Source: Thermodesulfobacteriota bacterium | GTDB taxonomy: Bacteria > Desulfobacterota > Thermodesulfobacteria > Thermodesulfobacteriales > Thermodesulfobacteriaceae | Reading direction: 5' to 3' | Length of the DNA stretch: 36,007 nucleotides | NCBI GenBank assembly: GCA_030578315.1 | Contig: JAUQQL010000017.1 | Span: forward strand, 1-36,007 | Shown: positions 9,246 to 18,133 of the stretch, in pieces | Layout of the letters: the number at the start of each line of letters is the position of its first letter | Position numbering within the stretch: the first letter of the stretch is position 1 | The notes under the pieces: model-generated | What the model saw: only the letters and a program-made list of their open reading frames with translations | What the model was told of the DNA's origin: nothing | Database searches by the model: none | Program-made: the position numbers and the translations under genes

Positions 9246-10553
9246 ATGACTCAAAAACAAAGGGCTGAAAAAGGTGAAATTACGGAAGAAATAATTGTTT
9301 GTGCTAAAAATGAAAGATTACCTTCGGAAGTAATTCTAGAAGGTTTATCTAAGGGAGAAATTGTAATTTGCAAAAATAAAAAAAGCAAATTGAGCAAACT
9401 TTGTGCTATAGGTAAAGGCCTTAAAACTAAGGTAAATGTGAATATTGGTACATCTAAAGATCGTCCAAATGTAGAAGAGGAACTTCGTAAGCTTGAAGTA
9501 GCTTTAAAATATGGAGCAGATACCATAATGGATCTATCAACTGGTGGAGACCTAGATGAAATTAGAAGAATTATAAGAGAAAATTGCCCGGTACCTTTAG
9601 GTACAGTTCCTATTTATCAAGCAGCTATTGAAGCTGTAGAGAAATATCATAAATCTATAGTAGAAATGAAGGTGTCTGAAATTTTTAAAGTAATTCAAAA
9701 ACAAGCTGAAGATGGAGTTGATTTTATGACAGTTCATTGTGGAATTACTTTAGAAACCTTACAAAGGCTTAAAAATAAAGAAAGAGTTATGGGGGTAGTT
9801 TCTCGTGGAGGTTCATTTATCATTGAATGGATGGTTTATAATCAAAAGGAAAATCCTTTTTACGAGTATTTTGATGAGCTTCTTGAAATTGCTGCCACAT
9901 ACGATATAACTCTTTCTTTAGGAGATGGAATAAGACCTGGTTGTCTTGCTGATGCAACTGATGGTCCTCAAATTCAAGAATTAATTATTTTAGGAGAACT
10001 TACTTTAAGAGCATGGGAAAAAGGTGTTCAAGTGATGATAGAAGGTCCTGGACATATACCTTTAGATCAAATTGAAACTAACGTGAAATTACAAAAAAAA
10101 CTTTGTCACGGTGCTCCTTTTTATGTATTAGGACCTCTTCCTACTGACATAGCTCCAGGATACGACCATTTAGTAGGAGCTATCGGGGGAGCACTTGCTG
10201 CTGCAGCTGGAGCAGATTTTCTGTGTTATCTTACTCCAGCTGAACATTTAAGATTACCTACAGTAGAAGACGTTAAAGAAGGAGTTATAGCTTCTAAAAT
10301 TGCAGCTCATATAGGAGATTTAGTAAAGGGTATAAATTCTGCATGGAAGTGGGACTTAGAAATGGCAAAAGCTAGAGCTTCACTTGACTGGGAAACTCAA
10401 ATAAATCTTTCTATTGACCCCGAAAAAGCTCGTAAGTACCGCCTAGAAGGAGGAATTTCTAAAAGTAAAACTTGCACCATGTGCGGCGATTATTGTGCGA
10501 TAAAGGTTTTTAAGTCTGCTCTTAAAATGTTAAAGGGTAAAGGACAACCTTAG
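9246..10553 (+). CDS. thiC: Phosphomethylpyrimidine synthase (radical SAM, thiamine biosynthesis)
   Basis: A 435-residue enzyme that rearranges aminoimidazole ribotide to HMP phosphate, the pyrimidine half of thiamine. Conserved stretches are NVNIGTS near residue 60, ADTIMDLSTGGDLDEIR near 95, GTVPIYQA, DFMTVHCGIT, SRGGSF, DGIRPGCLADATDGPQ, EGPGHIPLDQI and GPLPTDIAPGYDH. The C-terminal cluster motif is CTMCGDYC, a CX2CX3C spacing, where E. coli ThiC has CX2CX4C. The compact length and this spacing match the short ThiC form of many anaerobes and archaea. GGGGG lies about ten bases before the ATG. The 3' end overlaps the convergent pump gene by four bases. Confidence 0.97.
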   Translation: MTQKQRAEKGEITEEIIVCAKNERLPSEVILEGLSKGEIVICKNKKSKLSKLCAIGKGLKTKVNVNIGTSKDRPNVEEELRKLEVALKYGADTIMDLSTGGDLDEIRRIIRENCPVPLGTVPIYQAAIEAVEKYHKSIVEMKVSEIFKVIQKQAEDGVDFMTVHCGITLETLQRLKNKERVMGVVSRGGSFIIEWMVYNQKENPFYEYFDELLEIAATYDITLSLGDGIRPGCLADATDGPQIQELIILGELTLRAWEKGVQVMIEGPGHIPLDQIETNVKLQKKLCHGAPFYVLGPLPTDIAPGYDHLVGAIGGALAAAAGADFLCYLTPAEHLRLPTVEDVKEGVIASKIAAHIGDLVKGINSAWKWDLEMAKARASLDWETQINLSIDPEKARKYRLEGGISKSKTCTMCGDYCAIKVFKSALKMLKGKGQP

Positions 10554-12136
10554 GAATTTTTACTTTGATAATAAAGTTTAAAAACCCTTAAAAGGTTTTT
10601 ACTTCTTATTAAAAGGAGAATAAATAAAAAGATTCCTCCTATTAAAGCCCAAAAAGCTATTTTTTTAAAAGTATCTTGAAATCCCCAACTTAAAGCTTGA
10701 ATATATTGAGCCTGATATAAAAGTACTTGAACCTTTTTTTCAGCTATATCAGAGGAAAAAAATTTTTCTGCTACAGGAATCTTTGAATGAATAAAATGAA
10801 ATAAAACATTCCAATTTTGTAATTCATTTATACGTAAAAAATTTTCCTTAGTGTGATATTCTAAGTGATTAGTAGCTATAGCTGTACCAAAGGACCCACC
10901 AATAAATCTTTGATAGTGAAGTAAGGCTACCCCTAAGCCTGTACGAGGTCCTAACTTTCTTAAAGAAATAGCAGAAAGAGGAGCAAAAAAAGTTCCCATT
11001 GCTATTCCTAAGGGGATAGTTAAAATAGCAGCTTTCCAAGAAGGAGTGTAATAATTTAAAGAAGGAATTAAAAAATATGTAGTAATAAAAAACATGCAAA
11101 AGCTGAAAAGTAAAATTATTATAGGAGTTAACTTATCAGATAAATATCCTGAAATTACACTAAAACACCCTATAAACATAGCAAAAGTTAACATGTGAAG
11201 ACCAGTTTGAAAAGTAGTAAGTCCTTTTAAATGTTGATAATAAAGAGGTAAAAGATAAAAAATTTGATACAGTCCAAAACCTAAGATAAAAAAATGAAAT
11301 CCCATGGTAAGTCCAAATTCAGGAACTAAATAGATGGTAAGGTCAATAAGAGGTTTTTTAGATCTAAACTCATTAGCAAAGTATAAACAAAAACTTGCAA
11401 AACTTATAAAGAAAAGATACAGAATTAATTCAGATTGAAACCAACCGTATTGTTGTCCCTTGGCAAGCATAATTAAAAGAGAGATAGTAGCTATAGCTAT
11501 AAAAAAATAGCTAATAAAATTAAATTCAAAAATCTTTCTCTTACCTAAAGCTGAAGGAAGAATAAGAAGAGCTGCTATAAAATTTAAAATTCCTACGGGA
11601 ATATTAATAAAAAATACCCATCTCCAAGAAAGATGTTCAGTAATAAAGCCTCCAAGAGTCGGGCCAAGAGCAGGTGCAAAACTAACTCCTAAACCATATA
11701 TTCCCATTGCGGCTCCCCTTTTTTCTATAGGATAAACACTAAAAAGAATAGTTTGAGCGCAAGCCATGATAAAAGCCTCTCCCACTCCTTGAAGAACTCT
11801 AAAAAAGATCATTTGAGGAAGGGTTTGAGCTATTCCACAAAGAAAACTCGAAAAAGTAAAAAGTCCTAGTCCTAAAATAAAAGTATGAGAATAACCTAAA
11901 TATTTAGCAAAATTTTCTACAAAAAGAAGGGCTGTAGCTGCAGCCATCATGTAACTAGTTATTACCCATTGAATTCCGTAAAGGTCGGTGGATAAAGGTC
12001 CTATCATTTTAGGGATCACTACATCTACTATAGTTGTATCTAAAATTGCCATAAATGCTCCTATCATTACCACAAAAGTTATAAAAATTCTTTGATTTGG
12101 TGGAACTGGAAAATAAAAGGAAGTTTCTTGAGCCAT
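10550..12136 (-). CDS. DHA2-family (EmrB/QacA-like) MFS drug exporter
   Basis: A 528-residue major facilitator with about 14 hydrophobic helices, the size and count of the DHA2 proton-drug antiporters. Early motifs are AFMAILDTTIVDVVIPKM near residue 28, GIQWVITSYMMAAA near 54, RVLQGVGEAFIMA near 113, and the antiporter motif C region GLGVSFAPALGPTLGGFI near 150, followed by SWRWVFFINIPVG. It starts ten bases after the EmrA-like adaptor gene and is the last gene of a TetR-EmrA-EmrB style operon. The exported compound is unknown. EmrAB pumps work with a TolC-type outer-membrane channel, which is not encoded here. Confidence 0.92.
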   Translation of the reverse strand: MAQETSFYFPVPPNQRIFITFVVMIGAFMAILDTTIVDVVIPKMIGPLSTDLYGIQWVITSYMMAAATALLFVENFAKYLGYSHTFILGLGLFTFSSFLCGIAQTLPQMIFFRVLQGVGEAFIMACAQTILFSVYPIEKRGAAMGIYGLGVSFAPALGPTLGGFITEHLSWRWVFFINIPVGILNFIAALLILPSALGKRKIFEFNFISYFFIAIATISLLIMLAKGQQYGWFQSELILYLFFISFASFCLYFANEFRSKKPLIDLTIYLVPEFGLTMGFHFFILGFGLYQIFYLLPLYYQHLKGLTTFQTGLHMLTFAMFIGCFSVISGYLSDKLTPIIILLFSFCMFFITTYFLIPSLNYYTPSWKAAILTIPLGIAMGTFFAPLSAISLRKLGPRTGLGVALLHYQRFIGGSFGTAIATNHLEYHTKENFLRINELQNWNVLFHFIHSKIPVAEKFFSSDIAEKKVQVLLYQAQYIQALSWGFQDTFKKIAFWALIGGIFLFILLLIRSKNLLRVFKLYYQSKNS

Positions 12137-12146
12137 AAAAGTATTA

Positions 12147-13289
12147 TTAGTCTTTCACTTTTTTGATCTCTACTTCTCCTCCAAGTCCTACTCTTAAAAG
12201 ATTTTTATTTCCCCGAGTGATTTTGATTCTGACAAAAATTCTCTGAGCAAGCTTAGTAAATTCTCCAGCTGAAATATCTCTGGGAACAAGTGCAAAGGTT
12301 GCTGCAGATGCTGGTAAAATTTTTTCTACTATACCTTCATATTTCTCTTCGGGATAAGCATCAATTTTAATTCTAGCTGGAGCCCCCTCTTTTATTCCTT
12401 TAAGTTTGGTCTCCTCTAAAAGCACTAAAATATAAAAGGATTCAGGGTCAACCACACTATAAATTGGTTCCCCAGAAGTTATCACATCTCCTTCTGAATG
12501 AAACTTTTTAGCAATTATTCCATCTAAAGGACTGTAAAGTTTAGTATAGTTATAATAGAGTTGAGCTTCTTTTTTCTGATTAAAGAGAGCTTCTTTTTGA
12601 TAAGTTAGTCCTTGAAGTTGATGCTTTTGAGAAAAAATAGTTTTTCTTTCGTTTATCATAAGGTCAATATTTTTTTGTAGTATTTCTTGTTGATGCTGAA
12701 TAGCTTTAAGCTGTGCGTTAATTGCTTCTATTTGATTAGTTATTTCTTTTTCAGAAGTTTTTAGTTGCTCAAGGTCGTGAGCTGCAACAACACCTTCTTT
12801 ATACAAAAATTCATATCTTTCACGGTCCTTTATAACTTGTTCTAATTTACTCTGCAAAGCTTTTTTTAAGTAAAACCTTGTTTTTTCTTCTTCTTTTAAC
12901 CTTTCTTTTTCCTTTAAAAGTTGTTCTATCTTTAAGTCAATTTCTCTTTCTGTTTTTTCAATTTGTTCTCTTAGTGAACTTCTTTGAGCTTCTAAGTTTT
13001 TCAAATTTTCTTCTAACTGTCTGACCTTCCAAAAATAATCCAAATCCTCTAACTCCGCCAAAAGTTCACCTTTTTTTACTAAGTCTCCTTCATTTTTATA
13101 CAATTTTACTAATCTTCCACTAACTTTAGGAAAACTCAAATAAACTAAATTATCTGTCTGAACAAAAACCGCGTCAGTTACAGCATAAGTATATCTGTGC
13201 CACACAAAATAACCTAAAAGAACTAAGAAAAAAAGAGCCAATCCTAAAAGAATTAAAAAACCTAATTTTTTAGCTTTTTGATTGTTCAT
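12147..13289 (-). CDS. EmrA/HlyD-type membrane fusion (adaptor) protein
   Basis: A 380-residue periplasmic adaptor. Residues about 10-30 form one membrane helix. The first half of the lipoyl domain follows (FVQTDNLVYLSFPKVSGRLVKLYKNEGDLVKKGELLAELED). Residues about 70-220 are a long Glu/Lys/Gln-rich coiled coil, then the second lipoyl half (YSPLDGIIAKKFHSEGDVITSGEPIYSVVD) and a beta-barrel region. It should link the inner-membrane pump encoded next to an outer-membrane channel. The ATG overlaps the tetR-like stop by one base (TAATG), so the two are translationally coupled. Confidence 0.92.
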   Translation of the reverse strand: MNNQKAKKLGFLILLGLALFFLVLLGYFVWHRYTYAVTDAVFVQTDNLVYLSFPKVSGRLVKLYKNEGDLVKKGELLAELEDLDYFWKVRQLEENLKNLEAQRSSLREQIEKTEREIDLKIEQLLKEKERLKEEEKTRFYLKKALQSKLEQVIKDRERYEFLYKEGVVAAHDLEQLKTSEKEITNQIEAINAQLKAIQHQQEILQKNIDLMINERKTIFSQKHQLQGLTYQKEALFNQKKEAQLYYNYTKLYSPLDGIIAKKFHSEGDVITSGEPIYSVVDPESFYILVLLEETKLKGIKEGAPARIKIDAYPEEKYEGIVEKILPASAATFALVPRDISAGEFTKLAQRIFVRIKITRGNKNLLRVGLGGEVEIKKVKD

Positions 13290-13882
13290 TATTTATATAT
13301 TTGCAAAGTCCCATTTATAAAAATATCTACAAATTCTTCTATAACTTTTTTAGTTTCTTCTTCTCTATAATAAGACAATTTTTTAAATTCTTTTACATAA
13401 AAATAAGAAAAAAACATTCCCAAAAATGCCATAGCTCCTGATTCTGAATCAAAATTTCTTAATACACCTTTTTCTTGAAGACTTTTAAAATAGGAAGATA
13501 AAAGTTGAGTGGTGTTGTAAATAATAGTATCATGAATTTTTTGAATTTTATCTGGATAACGTTCCATTTCACACTGCATAATTTTTATAAGCTCTTTTTT
13601 AGATTTCAAAAGAATTAAAAATTCTGAAGCAATAGTTATTAAAGCTTCTCTATAAGGTTTATCTTTTATTTCATTTAAAATTTCTTTTAATTTAGGATAA
13701 AAAGAAAAATTGTTTATTACTTCTTCAAAAAGAACTTCTTTAGAAGGAAAATACCTAAAAAGAGTTATTTCAGCTACACCAGCCAAAGAAGCAATTTCTT
13801 TGGTAGTTGCTCCTAAATATCCTTTTTGAGAAAAAAGTTTAAGAGCAGTTTCTAAAATTTTCCTTCTGGTATCCTGAGCCAT
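13289..13882 (-). CDS. TetR/AcrR-family transcriptional repressor
   Basis: A 197-residue regulator. The N-terminal helix-turn-helix is classic TetR: RRKILETALKLFSQKGYLGATTKEIASLAGVAEITLFRYFPSKEVLF, residues 6-52. The C-terminal ligand-binding half is divergent, as usual. It is the first gene of the pump operon, so it very probably represses its own operon until the pump substrate appears. A partly palindromic site lies just before its start codon. No good ribosome binding site is visible. Confidence 0.93.
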   Translation of the reverse strand: MAQDTRRKILETALKLFSQKGYLGATTKEIASLAGVAEITLFRYFPSKEVLFEEVINNFSFYPKLKEILNEIKDKPYREALITIASEFLILLKSKKELIKIMQCEMERYPDKIQKIHDTIIYNTTQLLSSYFKSLQEKGVLRNFDSESGAMAFLGMFFSYFYVKEFKKLSYYREEETKKVIEEFVDIFINGTLQIYK

Positions 13883-13888
13883 CTTATA

Positions 13889-13910
13889 ATATGCAAGTAC
13901 TTACTTATAT
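13889..13910. promoter_or_regulatory. Candidate TetR-type operator (imperfect palindrome)
   Basis: The core AAGTACTT (13895-13902) is a perfect 8-bp palindrome. It sits inside a longer imperfect dyad flanked by ATAT on both sides, 22 bp in all. It lies 7 to 28 bp upstream of the start codon of the TetR-family gene, where a self-repressing operator is expected. That the neighbouring regulator binds it is inferred from position and symmetry only. Confidence 0.55.
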
Positions 13911-14002
13911 ATTCTAAAAAATAACATGTTTAATTCTTTTGTCAAAGAATTTAAAATTCAGAAATTTAATTTAAAAATGTTACGAAAAATTTTAAACAGC
14001 TT

Positions 14003-14578
14003 TTATAAAGGTAAAGTAATTTCTTCTTTAAAATCGCTTTCTTTAAAGATTTCAGCTGTAAAAAGATAAATTTCTGTTTCAGGATCATTGTAACAATTAG
14101 GACTTAGTCCTGCCTTTAAACAAACATGTCTTAAAAAAGTTTCTTTATCCCACCCATGTTCTACAGGAACTTGAGGAAGTAAAACCCCTCGATTAAATCC
14201 TTTAACCAAATAAACTCCGTGTTTCCCTACTTTCACTTCTTCAAAAGAACCTTTTTTTAAAGGAGATAAAACGGAAATCTCTATTTCTAAAAAAGGTAAT
14301 TCCCTAACTTCTAAAGGTGGAAATCTAGGGTCTTTAAAAGCTGCTGAAAGAGCCATTTCTTTTATTACCTCATAGAGAGGATAAATAGCCTCTAAAATTC
14401 CCACACATCCTCTTAATTTTTTTTCCTTTAAAAGTGTAACAAAAGCTCCTTTTTTTTTCCAAAGATTTTTAAACTCCGGAGGAGGCAAATATTTTTCTTC
14501 TTTTTTATTTTCGAAGTAATTTTCTAAAACTCTTCGGGCAAGTTTTAATAAAAAGACTTTCTCTTTTTTTAAAAGCAT
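14003..14578 (-). CDS. AMMECR1-domain protein (AmmeMemoRadiSam component A-like)
   Basis: A 191-residue AMMECR1-domain protein. The signature LRGCVG is at residues 55-60, followed by the family pattern ALSAAFKDPRFPPLEVREL, EIEISVLSP, GKHGVYLVKGFNRGVLLPQVPVEHGWDKETFLRHVCLKAGL. The domain is widespread in archaea, bacteria and humans; its biochemical role is not firmly settled. In many prokaryotes it is linked to a Memo-like protein and a radical SAM enzyme. A radical SAM gene of that general type occurs 11 kb away at 25349, but no Memo-like gene is present. It follows the DsbC-like gene by six bases. Confidence 0.9.
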   Translation of the reverse strand: MLLKKEKVFLLKLARRVLENYFENKKEEKYLPPPEFKNLWKKKGAFVTLLKEKKLRGCVGILEAIYPLYEVIKEMALSAAFKDPRFPPLEVRELPFLEIEISVLSPLKKGSFEEVKVGKHGVYLVKGFNRGVLLPQVPVEHGWDKETFLRHVCLKAGLSPNCYNDPETEIYLFTAEIFKESDFKEEITLPL

Positions 14579-14584
14579 CGTTTT

Positions 14585-15349
14585 TTAACTACTTTTTCTA
14601 AATTTATTCAAAATAGTCTCAGGATTTAATAAACCTGTTTTAATCTCCCCATCAGGAAAAACAAAAGTAGGAGTAGCTCTAATTTTTAAGTTATTACTCA
14701 AAAAATTTATAGTTTCACTTACTTTTCTTTCTCCCTCAGAACAAAGATTTTTACTTTGATATCCTTTTTTAAGTTCTTCAAAACCTTTTTTATCACAGAG
14801 TAAAGAAATAGCTTTTTTCTTAGCCTGAGGATGTAAGGTTTCTAAAGGATACAAAATAACTTTAACAGAAATTTTTCCTTCTTTAACCAACTGATCTAGA
14901 ATATTTTCAGCTTTTTTACAAAAAGAACAGTCTGGATCAGTAATGAAATAAACAAAGTTTGAGGAATTACCATAAGTAAAGGAAACTCTTTTTTCAAGTT
15001 CGGACAACTCTTGAGGAGATAAAATTCTAAGATTTAATGTTTCCAATCTTTCTGCAGTTAGATCTTTCTTTTTTTCTAAATCTAAAATTCTACCTGATAT
15101 CACATATTGACCTTTAGCGTCTACATAAAAAATACCTTTTTGGTCAGGGGAAACTTGAATAGTAACTTCACAAAGCCCATCAATGGGAGATTTTTGAATA
15201 CTTTCTATTAAAATTCCAGGTTGAAGCATATTTAAAACCTGCTGAAATTTTTCTTTTGGTGGACAACTAAAAGATGAACTTCCTATTTTTTCACAACCTA
15301 TAAGAATAAAAATAGTTAAAAAAATTCCTGTAAACAATTTAATTTTCAT
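14585..15349 (-). CDS. DsbC/DsbG-like thioredoxin-fold disulfide isomerase lipoprotein
   Basis: A 254-residue exported thiol-disulfide protein. The signal has a lipobox ILIGC (C19), so it is probably membrane-tethered, unlike soluble DsbC. The catalytic motif is DPDCSFCKK (C141, C144) and the cis-proline loop is RATPTF (P227). The N-terminal part (residues about 30-120) resembles the DsbC dimerisation region. Two more cysteines, C185 and C203, could form the structural disulfide. The ATG at 15349 is eight bases after GGAGG; a TTG at 15367 would place that site inside the gene. It shares a transcript with the AMMECR1 gene. Confidence 0.88.
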   Translation of the reverse strand: MKIKLFTGIFLTIFILIGCEKIGSSSFSCPPKEKFQQVLNMLQPGILIESIQKSPIDGLCEVTIQVSPDQKGIFYVDAKGQYVISGRILDLEKKKDLTAERLETLNLRILSPQELSELEKRVSFTYGNSSNFVYFITDPDCSFCKKAENILDQLVKEGKISVKVILYPLETLHPQAKKKAISLLCDKKGFEELKKGYQSKNLCSEGERKVSETINFLSNNLKIRATPTFVFPDGEIKTGLLNPETILNKFRKSS

Positions 15350-15379
15350 ATAAGATGCCTCCTGCAATTTTTAAAAAAC

Positions 15380-15407
15380 ATTATAAAACTATTTTTAAAT
15401 AAATCAA
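15380..15407 (-). promoter_or_regulatory. Promoter for the DsbC-like / AMMECR1 operon
   Basis: On the minus strand TTGATT (15407-15402) is followed after 16 bp by a perfect TATAAT (15385-15380), about 30 bp before the ATG. It is back-to-back with the htpX promoter at 15443-15470. Confidence 0.6.
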
Positions 15408-15442
15408 ACTTGCTTTTACCTTGTAAGCTTTCTCACACCATC

Positions 15443-15470
15443 TTGACAATCAAAAGAGTTTATTTATATT
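15443..15470 (+). promoter_or_regulatory. Sigma-70-type promoter for htpX
   Basis: TTGACA at 15443-15448, 16-bp spacer, TATATT at 15465-15470. The leader to the ATG is about 57 bases. No CIRCE inverted repeat or sigma-32-like element was recognised. Confidence 0.6.
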
Positions 15471-15533
15471 TTTATCAAAAATTGTTAAAAAGTGTGTTAA
15501 AACTTAAAGGGTTAATTAAGGAGGTTGGAAGTT

Positions 15534-16388
15534 ATGTTTAATGTTTTTAAAACATTTTTATTTTTAGCTTGTTTAACTATTCTGTTTATTTTAGCAGGAA
15601 AGTTAATTGGAGGAAATACAGGTGCTGCTTTGGCCTTTATTTTGGCTTTGGGAATGAATTTTTTTGTATACTTTTTTTCCGATAAGTTAGTGATTGCTTC
15701 AACAGGAGCTATTCTGGTAGAATTTCATGAAGATCCTGAACTTCATAGAATTGTGGAGGAGGTAGCAAGACAAGCTGGAATTCCAAAACCTAAAGTTTAT
15801 ATGATACCTGTTGAAACTCCTAATGCCTTTGCTACAGGAAGAAGTCCCAAAAAGGGAGTAGTAGTTGTTACTTCTGGATTAAGAAAACTTTTAACCTTAG
15901 AGGAATTAAAAGGTGTGATTGCTCATGAAATTGCACATATTAAAAATAGAGATATTTTAATTTCTACTATTGCTGCTGTTTTAGTGGGGGCCATCACTTA
16001 CTTAGCTAATATAGCTCACTGGGGATTAATGTTAGGAGGTCTAGGAAGAAGTGAAGAGGAGGAAGGAAATCCTCTTTCTTTTATAGGAGTTTTAGTGGGA
16101 ATAATAATTCTCCCAATTGCTGCTACTTTAATTCAATTAGCTATAAGTAGAAGTAGAGAATTTCTGGCTGATGAAACCGGAGCTAAATTCATTAAAAATC
16201 CCTTAGCTTTAGCTAAGGCTTTAGAAAAGTTGGAAAATTGGAACAAAATTTATCCTATGAATGTAAATCCTGCTCATGCTCAGATGTATATTGTAAATCC
16301 TCTTTCAGGAAAAACTTTTTTAAAACTCTTTTCTACTCATCCACCTATTGAGGAAAGAATTGCTAAATTGTTGAAATTAGCTAAATAA
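15534..16388 (+). CDS. htpX: HtpX-type membrane zinc metalloprotease
   Basis: A 284-residue M48-family protease that degrades misfolded membrane proteins. Two hydrophobic helices lie near residues 5-21 and 31-48. The zinc site is HEIAH (H131, E132, H135), with the third ligand E209 in SRSREFLADETGA. Two more hydrophobic segments lie around 145-160 and 185-203. ETPNAFATGRSPKKGVVVVT near 94 and FSTHPPIEERIAKL at the C-terminus are typical of HtpX. The ATG at 15534 lies nine bases after AAGGAGG; an upstream TTG at 15525 touches that site and was not chosen. Confidence 0.95.
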   Translation: MFNVFKTFLFLACLTILFILAGKLIGGNTGAALAFILALGMNFFVYFFSDKLVIASTGAILVEFHEDPELHRIVEEVARQAGIPKPKVYMIPVETPNAFATGRSPKKGVVVVTSGLRKLLTLEELKGVIAHEIAHIKNRDILISTIAAVLVGAITYLANIAHWGLMLGGLGRSEEEEGNPLSFIGVLVGIIILPIAATLIQLAISRSREFLADETGAKFIKNPLALAKALEKLENWNKIYPMNVNPAHAQMYIVNPLSGKTFLKLFSTHPPIEERIAKLLKLAK

Positions 16389-16402
16389 GGTTTTAAACAC
16401 TA

Positions 16403-18133
16403 TTGTCTCAAAATTTAATTTCCTTTTTAAGAACCCTTTTATCTTATTTTAGGAATTTTTGGAAAACTCTTTTATTAGGGATCTTATTTGCTTTTTTAAC
16501 TTCGGGAGTTACAGGATTTACTACTTGGGCTATTAAACCTATATTTAATTTTATTTTTGTAGAAAAACATTATGAATATTTCAAATTTATTCCCCTTTTT
16601 TTAATTTTATTTTTTGGTCTAAATGGGCTTTTTTCACTTCTTCATGCTTATTTTATGAAAGCAACTTCAACAGGAGTAGTAAATCTTATTCGTTTAGAAC
16701 TTTTTAAAAAGTGTTTAAATCTTCCTATTGCTAAGCTTTCCCAACAAGGTACCGGTCAAACTATTTCTAGAGTAATAAATGATACTGCTCAAATAGAACC
16801 TATTTTAGGAGATATTTTTCAAACTTTGATAAGTGAAACCTTAACAGTGATAGTTTTATTGGGAGTAGCTTTTTATCAAAGATGGGACTTAACTCTTCTA
16901 GCTTTTATTACTATTCCAGGAATTACTTTGGGGGCCAAATATTTGGGGACCAAAACTCGCATGGCAAGAAAGCTAGCTCAAAGTGCCACAGGAGAGTTAA
17001 CTCACCGAATGTCTGAACTACTTTGTGGAATAAAAGAAATCAAACTTAGTACTTCTTACACTAAAGTTTTAGACCTTTTTTCTAAAGAACTTTTACATTT
17101 TTATCGTTGGAGTTTAAAAATAACTAAGTACAGAGAAGGATCTAAAAGTTTAGTAGATTTAATGACAGGTATTGGAGGAGCTTTGGTAATAAGTTATGGA
17201 GGTTATTTAGTAATCAAGGGAGAAATGAGTGCTGGAGCTTTCTTATCTGTTCTTACAGCTATACTTTTTATTTTTAATCCTTTAAGAAAAATTGCTAGGG
17301 CTTATACAGGATTGAAAGAAGCTCAAGGAGCATGGAATAGAATTGCTGAGGTTTTAAATTTGGAGGAAGAAAAAGGAGGAAAAATAAAGGCTCAGCCTCC
17401 TTCTCAAGGTTTTTACTTTAAAAATGTTTCTTTTTCTTATGATTCTAACCTTTCTATGGCTTTAAAAAACATATCAACCTTTTTACCTGTTAACAAAGTA
17501 ATAGCCCTTGTAGGTCCAAGTGGTTCTGGAAAAACTACTTTTGTATCCTTACTTCCAAGATTTTATGATCCCCAAGAAGGGGAAATTTATTTAGATCAAA
17601 CCCCTCTTAAAGAATTCGAAATTTTTAGTTTAAGAAATCTTTTCGGAATAGTTCTTCAAGAACCTTTTCTTTTTAACCTAAGTATTTGGGAAAATCTTAT
17701 CTTGGCGAAACCAACTGCAACCAAAGAAGAAGTTATAGAAGCTTGTAAACTTGCTCAAGCTCATGAATTTATAGAGGAACTTCCCAAAAAATATGACACT
17801 ATTTTAGGAGAAGAAGGTTTTTCTCTTTCTGGAGGACAGAAACAAAGAATAGCTTTAGCAAGAGTTTTTCTTAGAAAACCACCTATTATAATTTTAGACG
17901 AAGCAACTAGTCAAATTGATAGTATAACTGAAAAAGCTATAGAAGCTGCTTTAGAAAATTTTAGAGGAAATCACACTATTATTATCATTGCCCATCGTTT
18001 GTCTACTGTAAAGAAAGCTGATCTTATTTTAGTTTTAGACCACGGAAAAATTGTTGCCCAGGGAAACCATGAAGAACTCTTAGAAAACTGCCCCCTTTAT
18101 AAAAACTTATATCAAACTTTTCGTCATATATAA
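16403..18133 (+). CDS. msbA: MsbA-like lipid A / lipid export ABC transporter
   Basis: A 576-residue half-transporter with a fused ATPase, acting as a homodimer in the inner membrane. About six helices lie in residues 15-300. The ATPase has Walker A GPSGSGKTT near 375, the Q-loop in FGIVLQEPFLFNLSIWENL, signature LSGGQKQR, Walker B IIILDEATSQID and the switch histidine in IIIAHRLSTV. Its overall shape and Gram-negative context suit MsbA, which flips lipid A-core, and the convergent gene is a heptosyltransferase. Other lipid or peptide exporters cannot be excluded. The start is a TTG at 16403 with a weak, distant TAAGG; the first in-frame ATG is far inside the membrane domain. The 3' end overlaps the convergent gene by ten bases. 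Confidence 0.85.
   Translation: MSQNLISFLRTLLSYFRNFWKTLLLGILFAFLTSGVTGFTTWAIKPIFNFIFVEKHYEYFKFIPLFLILFFGLNGLFSLLHAYFMKATSTGVVNLIRLELFKKCLNLPIAKLSQQGTGQTISRVINDTAQIEPILGDIFQTLISETLTVIVLLGVAFYQRWDLTLLAFITIPGITLGAKYLGTKTRMARKLAQSATGELTHRMSELLCGIKEIKLSTSYTKVLDLFSKELLHFYRWSLKITKYREGSKSLVDLMTGIGGALVISYGGYLVIKGEMSAGAFLSVLTAILFIFNPLRKIARAYTGLKEAQGAWNRIAEVLNLEEEKGGKIKAQPPSQGFYFKNVSFSYDSNLSMALKNISTFLPVNKVIALVGPSGSGKTTFVSLLPRFYDPQEGEIYLDQTPLKEFEIFSLRNLFGIVLQEPFLFNLSIWENLILAKPTATKEEVIEACKLAQAHEFIEELPKKYDTILGEEGFSLSGGQKQRIALARVFLRKPPIIILDEATSQIDSITEKAIEAALENFRGNHTIIIIAHRLSTVKKADLILVLDHGKIVAQGNHEELLENCPLYKNLYQTFRHI

Noticed and set aside
10869-11099. A frameshift or second gene inside the MFS pump.
   Set aside because: The main frame reads continuously through all helices; the other frame is only a by-product of its composition.
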